Source of the DNA: an uncultured Prevotellaceae bacterium
GTDB lineage: Bacteria; Bacteroidota; Bacteroidia; Bacteroidales; Bacteroidaceae
Length of the DNA: 35,992 bases
NCBI GenBank assembly: GCA_946186505.1
Contig: CAMHNI010000039.1
Location: 1 to 35,992 of the forward strand
Direction: 5' to 3'
The notes under the pieces are model-generated. The model was not told the DNA's origin. It did no database searches and worked only from the letters and a program-made list of their open reading frames with translations. Positions 33,255 through 35,992 of this stretch are shown piece by piece (position 1 is the stretch's first letter; each line of letters begins with the position of its first letter). The position numbers were made by a program, and so were the translations under genes.

Positions 33255-35992
33255 ATGGACGACGAAATCAAAGAAAACGAGATACTCTCCCCTTTAGAAT
33301 CCCCAGAGGCCTCAGAATCCCCAGAGGCCCCAGACTCCCCTGTAGCCCCTGAAGCCCCATTAGCCCACTCCGACTACAAGCCCGTGAACCGCTTCGATGC
33401 CGCCGCCGTACACCACCTCAGCGGCATGTACCAGAACTGGTTCCTCGACTACGCTTCGTACGTCATCTTAGAGCGTGCCGTGCCCAACATCGAGGACGGC
33501 TTCAAGCCCGTGCAGCGCCGCATCATGCACTCCATGAAGCGCATGGACGACGGACGCTACAACAAGGTGGCCAACATCGTGGGGCACACCATGCAGTTCC
33601 ACCCCCACGGCGACGCCTCCATCGGCGACGCCCTTGTGCAGTTAGGACAGAAGGACCTGCTCGTCGATACTCAGGGAAACTGGGGCAACATCCTCACCGG
33701 CGACCGCGCCGCCGCTCCCCGATACATCGAGGCACGCCTGTCGAAGTTCGCCTTGGACACCGTCTTCAACCCGAAAACCACGGAGTGGCAGATGTCCTAC
33801 GACGGACGCAACAAGGAGCCTATCACCCTGCCCGTGAAGTTCCCGCTGCTGATAGCTCAGGGAGCCGAGGGCATCGCCGTGGGACTCAGTTCCAAGATCC
33901 TGCCCCACAACTTCTGTGAGATATGTGATGCCGCTATCCACTACCTGCACAATGAGGAATTCCACCTCTACCCTGACTTCCAGACGGGAGGTTCCATCGA
34001 CGTGTCGAAATACAACGACGGCCAGCGCGGCGGCGTGCTGAAGGTGCGCGCCAAGATTGAGAAGCTCGACCAAAAGACGCTCGTCATCCGCGAACTGCCG
34101 TTCTCGAAAACCGTGCCGACACTCTGCGAGAGCATCACGAAGGCCATCGAGAAGGGCAAGATCAAAGCCCGCCGCGTGGATGACCTGACATCGGCCAACG
34201 TCGAGATTGTGGTCCACCTCGCTCCCGGCGTGTCATCGGACAAGACACTCGACGCCCTCTACGCCTTCACCGACTGCGAGATTAACATCTCGCCCAACTG
34301 CTGCGTCATCTCCGGCCAGAAACCGCAGTTCCTCACCGTCTCGGACGTGCTGCGCCACTCCGTCGATCGCACGAAGGACCTCATCCGCCAGGAACTGGAG
34401 ATACGACGGGGCGAACTGATGGAGCAGCTCCATTTCTGCTCGTTGGAGAAAATCTTCATCGAGGAGCGTATCTACAAGGACAAGAAGTTCGAACAGGCTC
34501 CCAACATCGACGCCGTCTGCGAACATATCGACGAGCGGCTGACACCCTGGTACCCGAAGCTGGTGCGCGAGGTGACGAAGGACGACATCCTGAAACTCCT
34601 CGAAATCAAGATGCAACGCATCCTGAAGTTCAACAAGGACAAGGCCGACGAGCTGATGGCACGCATCAAGGCCGAGATTGACGAGATAGACCGCGACCTG
34701 GCGAATCTCACCGAGGTGACCGCCTCGTGGTTCCAGTTCCTCAAGGACAAATACGGCAAGGACCACCCGCGACTGACGGAGATACGCAACTTCGACACCA
34801 TCGAGGCGACGAAGGTGGCCGAGGCCAACCAGAAACTGTATATCAACCGTACGGACGGGTTTATCGGCACGGGGCTGAAGAAGGACGAATACGTCTGCAA
34901 CTGCTCTGACATCGACGACATCATCATCTTCTTCCGCGATGGCAAGTACAAGGTGGTGCGAGTGGCCGAGAAACTGTTTGTGGGCAAGAACGTCCTCCAC
35001 CTGCAGGTATTTAAGAAGAACGACGCGCGCACCATATACAATGTGGTGTATCGTGACGGCAAGAAAGGCGACTACTTCATCAAACGCTTCAACGTCACGT
35101 CGATGACACGCGACAAGGAGTACGACCTCACACAGGGCACACCTGGCTCAAAGGTGATGTACTTCACCGCCAACCCCAACGGCGAGGCGGAGGTCATCAA
35201 GGTGACACTCGACCCGAATCCGAAACTGAAGAAGATATTCATCGACAAGGACTTCTCGGAGGTTATCATCAAGGGACGCGCATCGAAAGGCAACCTGCTG
35301 ACACGCAACCCCATACACCGCATAGGACTGAAGAGCCACGGCCACTCCACCTTGGGTGGACGCAAGGTGTGGTACGACCCCGATGTCAACCGCCTGAACT
35401 ACGACGAGCACGGACAGCTCTTGGGCGAGTTCTTCGATGACGACCAGATCCTGGTCGTCCTGGACAACGGAGACTTCTACCTGACGAACTTCGACATCAA
35501 CAACCACTATGAGCAGGGCATCCTGCGCATCGAGAAATGGAAGCAGGACAAGGTGTGGAGCGCCGTGCTGTGGGATGCCGACAACCAAGGTTACCCCTAC
35601 GTGAAGCGCTTCCTCATGGAGGCCACGAAGCGCAAGCAGAACTTCCTCGGCGAGAACCCTGCGTCGCGCCTCATCCTGCTCACCGACCAGGTCTTCCCGC
35701 TCATCCGGGTGACCTACGGCGGTGCCGACGGCTTCCGTGACCCGGAGGACATCGATGTCGAGGAGTTCATCACCGTCAAGGGCTTCAAGGCCAAGGGCAA
35801 ACGCCTCACCACCTACCAGATAGAAAGCATCATCGAGCTCCCCCCCACCCGTCTCCCAGAAGCCCCATTATCCCCAGATGCCCCAGACACCCCAGACGCC
35901 CCACCAGAGAACCTCGACCCCGATGCCGGCAAGAGCGAACAGCAAGTCATCGACGAAATAACAGGACAGACAAACCTGTTTGCGGCCTTTGG
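33255..35992 (+). CDS. parC: DNA topoisomerase IV subunit A (GyrA/ParC family), partial at the window end
   Basis: This type II topoisomerase subunit cuts and rejoins DNA to unlink daughter chromosomes. ATG 33255 opens a frame without a stop to the window end (912 codons). After an unusual Pro/Ala/Glu/Ser-rich N-terminus (residues about 12-37) comes the breakage-reunion domain: DGFKPVQRRIMHSM, HPHGDASIGDAL and RAAAPRYIEARL, where Y157 is the catalytic tyrosine. The C-terminal beta-pinwheel follows; no clear GQRGGKG-type gyrase box is seen, which supports topoisomerase IV. A second Pro/Asp/Ala-rich stretch lies at about residues 867-884. Both low-complexity parts come from the same nonamer repeat. 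In this phylum the gene is often annotated simply as gyrase/topoisomerase IV subunit A. Confidence 0.93.
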   Translation, partial: MDDEIKENEILSPLESPEASESPEAPDSPVAPEAPLAHSDYKPVNRFDAAAVHHLSGMYQNWFLDYASYVILERAVPNIEDGFKPVQRRIMHSMKRMDDGRYNKVANIVGHTMQFHPHGDASIGDALVQLGQKDLLVDTQGNWGNILTGDRAAAPRYIEARLSKFALDTVFNPKTTEWQMSYDGRNKEPITLPVKFPLLIAQGAEGIAVGLSSKILPHNFCEICDAAIHYLHNEEFHLYPDFQTGGSIDVSKYNDGQRGGVLKVRAKIEKLDQKTLVIRELPFSKTVPTLCESITKAIEKGKIKARRVDDLTSANVEIVVHLAPGVSSDKTLDALYAFTDCEINISPNCCVISGQKPQFLTVSDVLRHSVDRTKDLIRQELEIRRGELMEQLHFCSLEKIFIEERIYKDKKFEQAPNIDAVCEHIDERLTPWYPKLVREVTKDDILKLLEIKMQRILKFNKDKADELMARIKAEIDEIDRDLANLTEVTASWFQFLKDKYGKDHPRLTEIRNFDTIEATKVAEANQKLYINRTDGFIGTGLKKDEYVCNCSDIDDIIIFFRDGKYKVVRVAEKLFVGKNVLHLQVFKKNDARTIYNVVYRDGKKGDYFIKRFNVTSMTRDKEYDLTQGTPGSKVMYFTANPNGEAEVIKVTLDPNPKLKKIFIDKDFSEVIIKGRASKGNLLTRNPIHRIGLKSHGHSTLGGRKVWYDPDVNRLNYDEHGQLLGEFFDDDQILVVLDNGDFYLTNFDINNHYEQGILRIEKWKQDKVWSAVLWDADNQGYPYVKRFLMEATKRKQNFLGENPASRLILLTDQVFPLIRVTYGGADGFRDPEDIDVEEFITVKGFKAKGKRLTTYQIESIIELPPTRLPEAPLSPDAPDTPDAPPENLDPDAGKSEQQVIDEITGQTNLFAAF
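33288..33366. repeat. Nonamer minisatellite in the N-terminal coding part of topoisomerase IV
   Basis: Units such as GCCCCAGAC, TCCCCTGTA, GCCCCTGAA and GCCCCATTA code a Ser-Pro-Glu-Ala type linker ahead of the conserved domain. Confidence 0.65.
35853..35905. repeat. Nonamer minisatellite in the C-terminal coding part of topoisomerase IV
   Basis: Units such as GCCCCATTA, TCCCCAGAT, GCCCCAGAC and ACCCCAGAC code a PEAPLSPDAP-type linker. They match the N-terminal array unit for unit in consensus. Confidence 0.65.

Noticed and set aside
33642..35062. Long minus-strand frames opposite topoisomerase IV
   Set aside because: The plus-strand frame has clear topoisomerase motifs throughout; the antisense frames have no domain and arise from the GC-rich codon pattern.

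Overview
The window looks like a chromosomal segment of a Prevotella-type Bacteroidales. Evidence: a SusC/SusD pair, BspA-like leucine-rich-repeat proteins, a C10 (streptopain-type) peptidase, C-terminal tails like type IX secretion (T9SS) sorting domains, the gene order ParA-ParB-DUF5683-lytic transglycosylase-RelA/SpoT, promoters of the Bacteroidetes TTTG / TAnnTTTG type (usually TATCTTTG), and an almost complete lack of Shine-Dalgarno sequences. Every gene except the last is on the minus strand. No tRNA, rRNA, CRISPR array, transposase or phage gene was recognised.

Layout by falling coordinate (direction of transcription). At the right edge a topoisomerase IV subunit A gene runs rightwards off the window (33255-end), divergent from a long probable operon: parA, parB, DUF5683 protein, lytic transglycosylase with a histone-like basic tail, the (p)ppGpp synthetase/hydrolase rsh, a pectin methylesterase, and a TPR sensor-kinase-like protein that lacks the phospho-accepting histidine. 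This ends at a strong hairpin terminator (24174-24213) that overlaps the promoter of susC-susD (24088-18865). A second terminator (18813-18838) closes susCD, and an 845-bp gene-poor stretch rich in palindromes follows.

The accessory core is a probable 12.8-kb operon (17951 down to 5128) behind a 360-nt structured leader: a 1244-aa BspA-like LRR protein, a 1959-aa secreted C10 cysteine peptidase with LRRs, a 557-aa MBG-domain protein, a 397-aa T9SS-type protein, and a 56-codon peptide gene. Three of the large proteins carry dockerin-type calcium repeats, and all four carry cohesin-like beta-sandwich segments. Together they could form a surface or secreted proteolytic/adhesive assembly; this is the best candidate for an undescribed system. 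On the left are nrdD, dxs and the start of trkA, the last two translationally coupled.

At a finer scale the window contains several small repeat families: a 39-bp twin-hairpin element in two inverted copies 6.4 kb apart, 7-, 8- and 9-bp purine-rich tandem repeats in gene gaps, and a GCCCCATTA-type nonamer inside the coding regions of dxs and topoisomerase IV. Names and domain calls rest on reading the protein sequences and on family knowledge; no database search was run.
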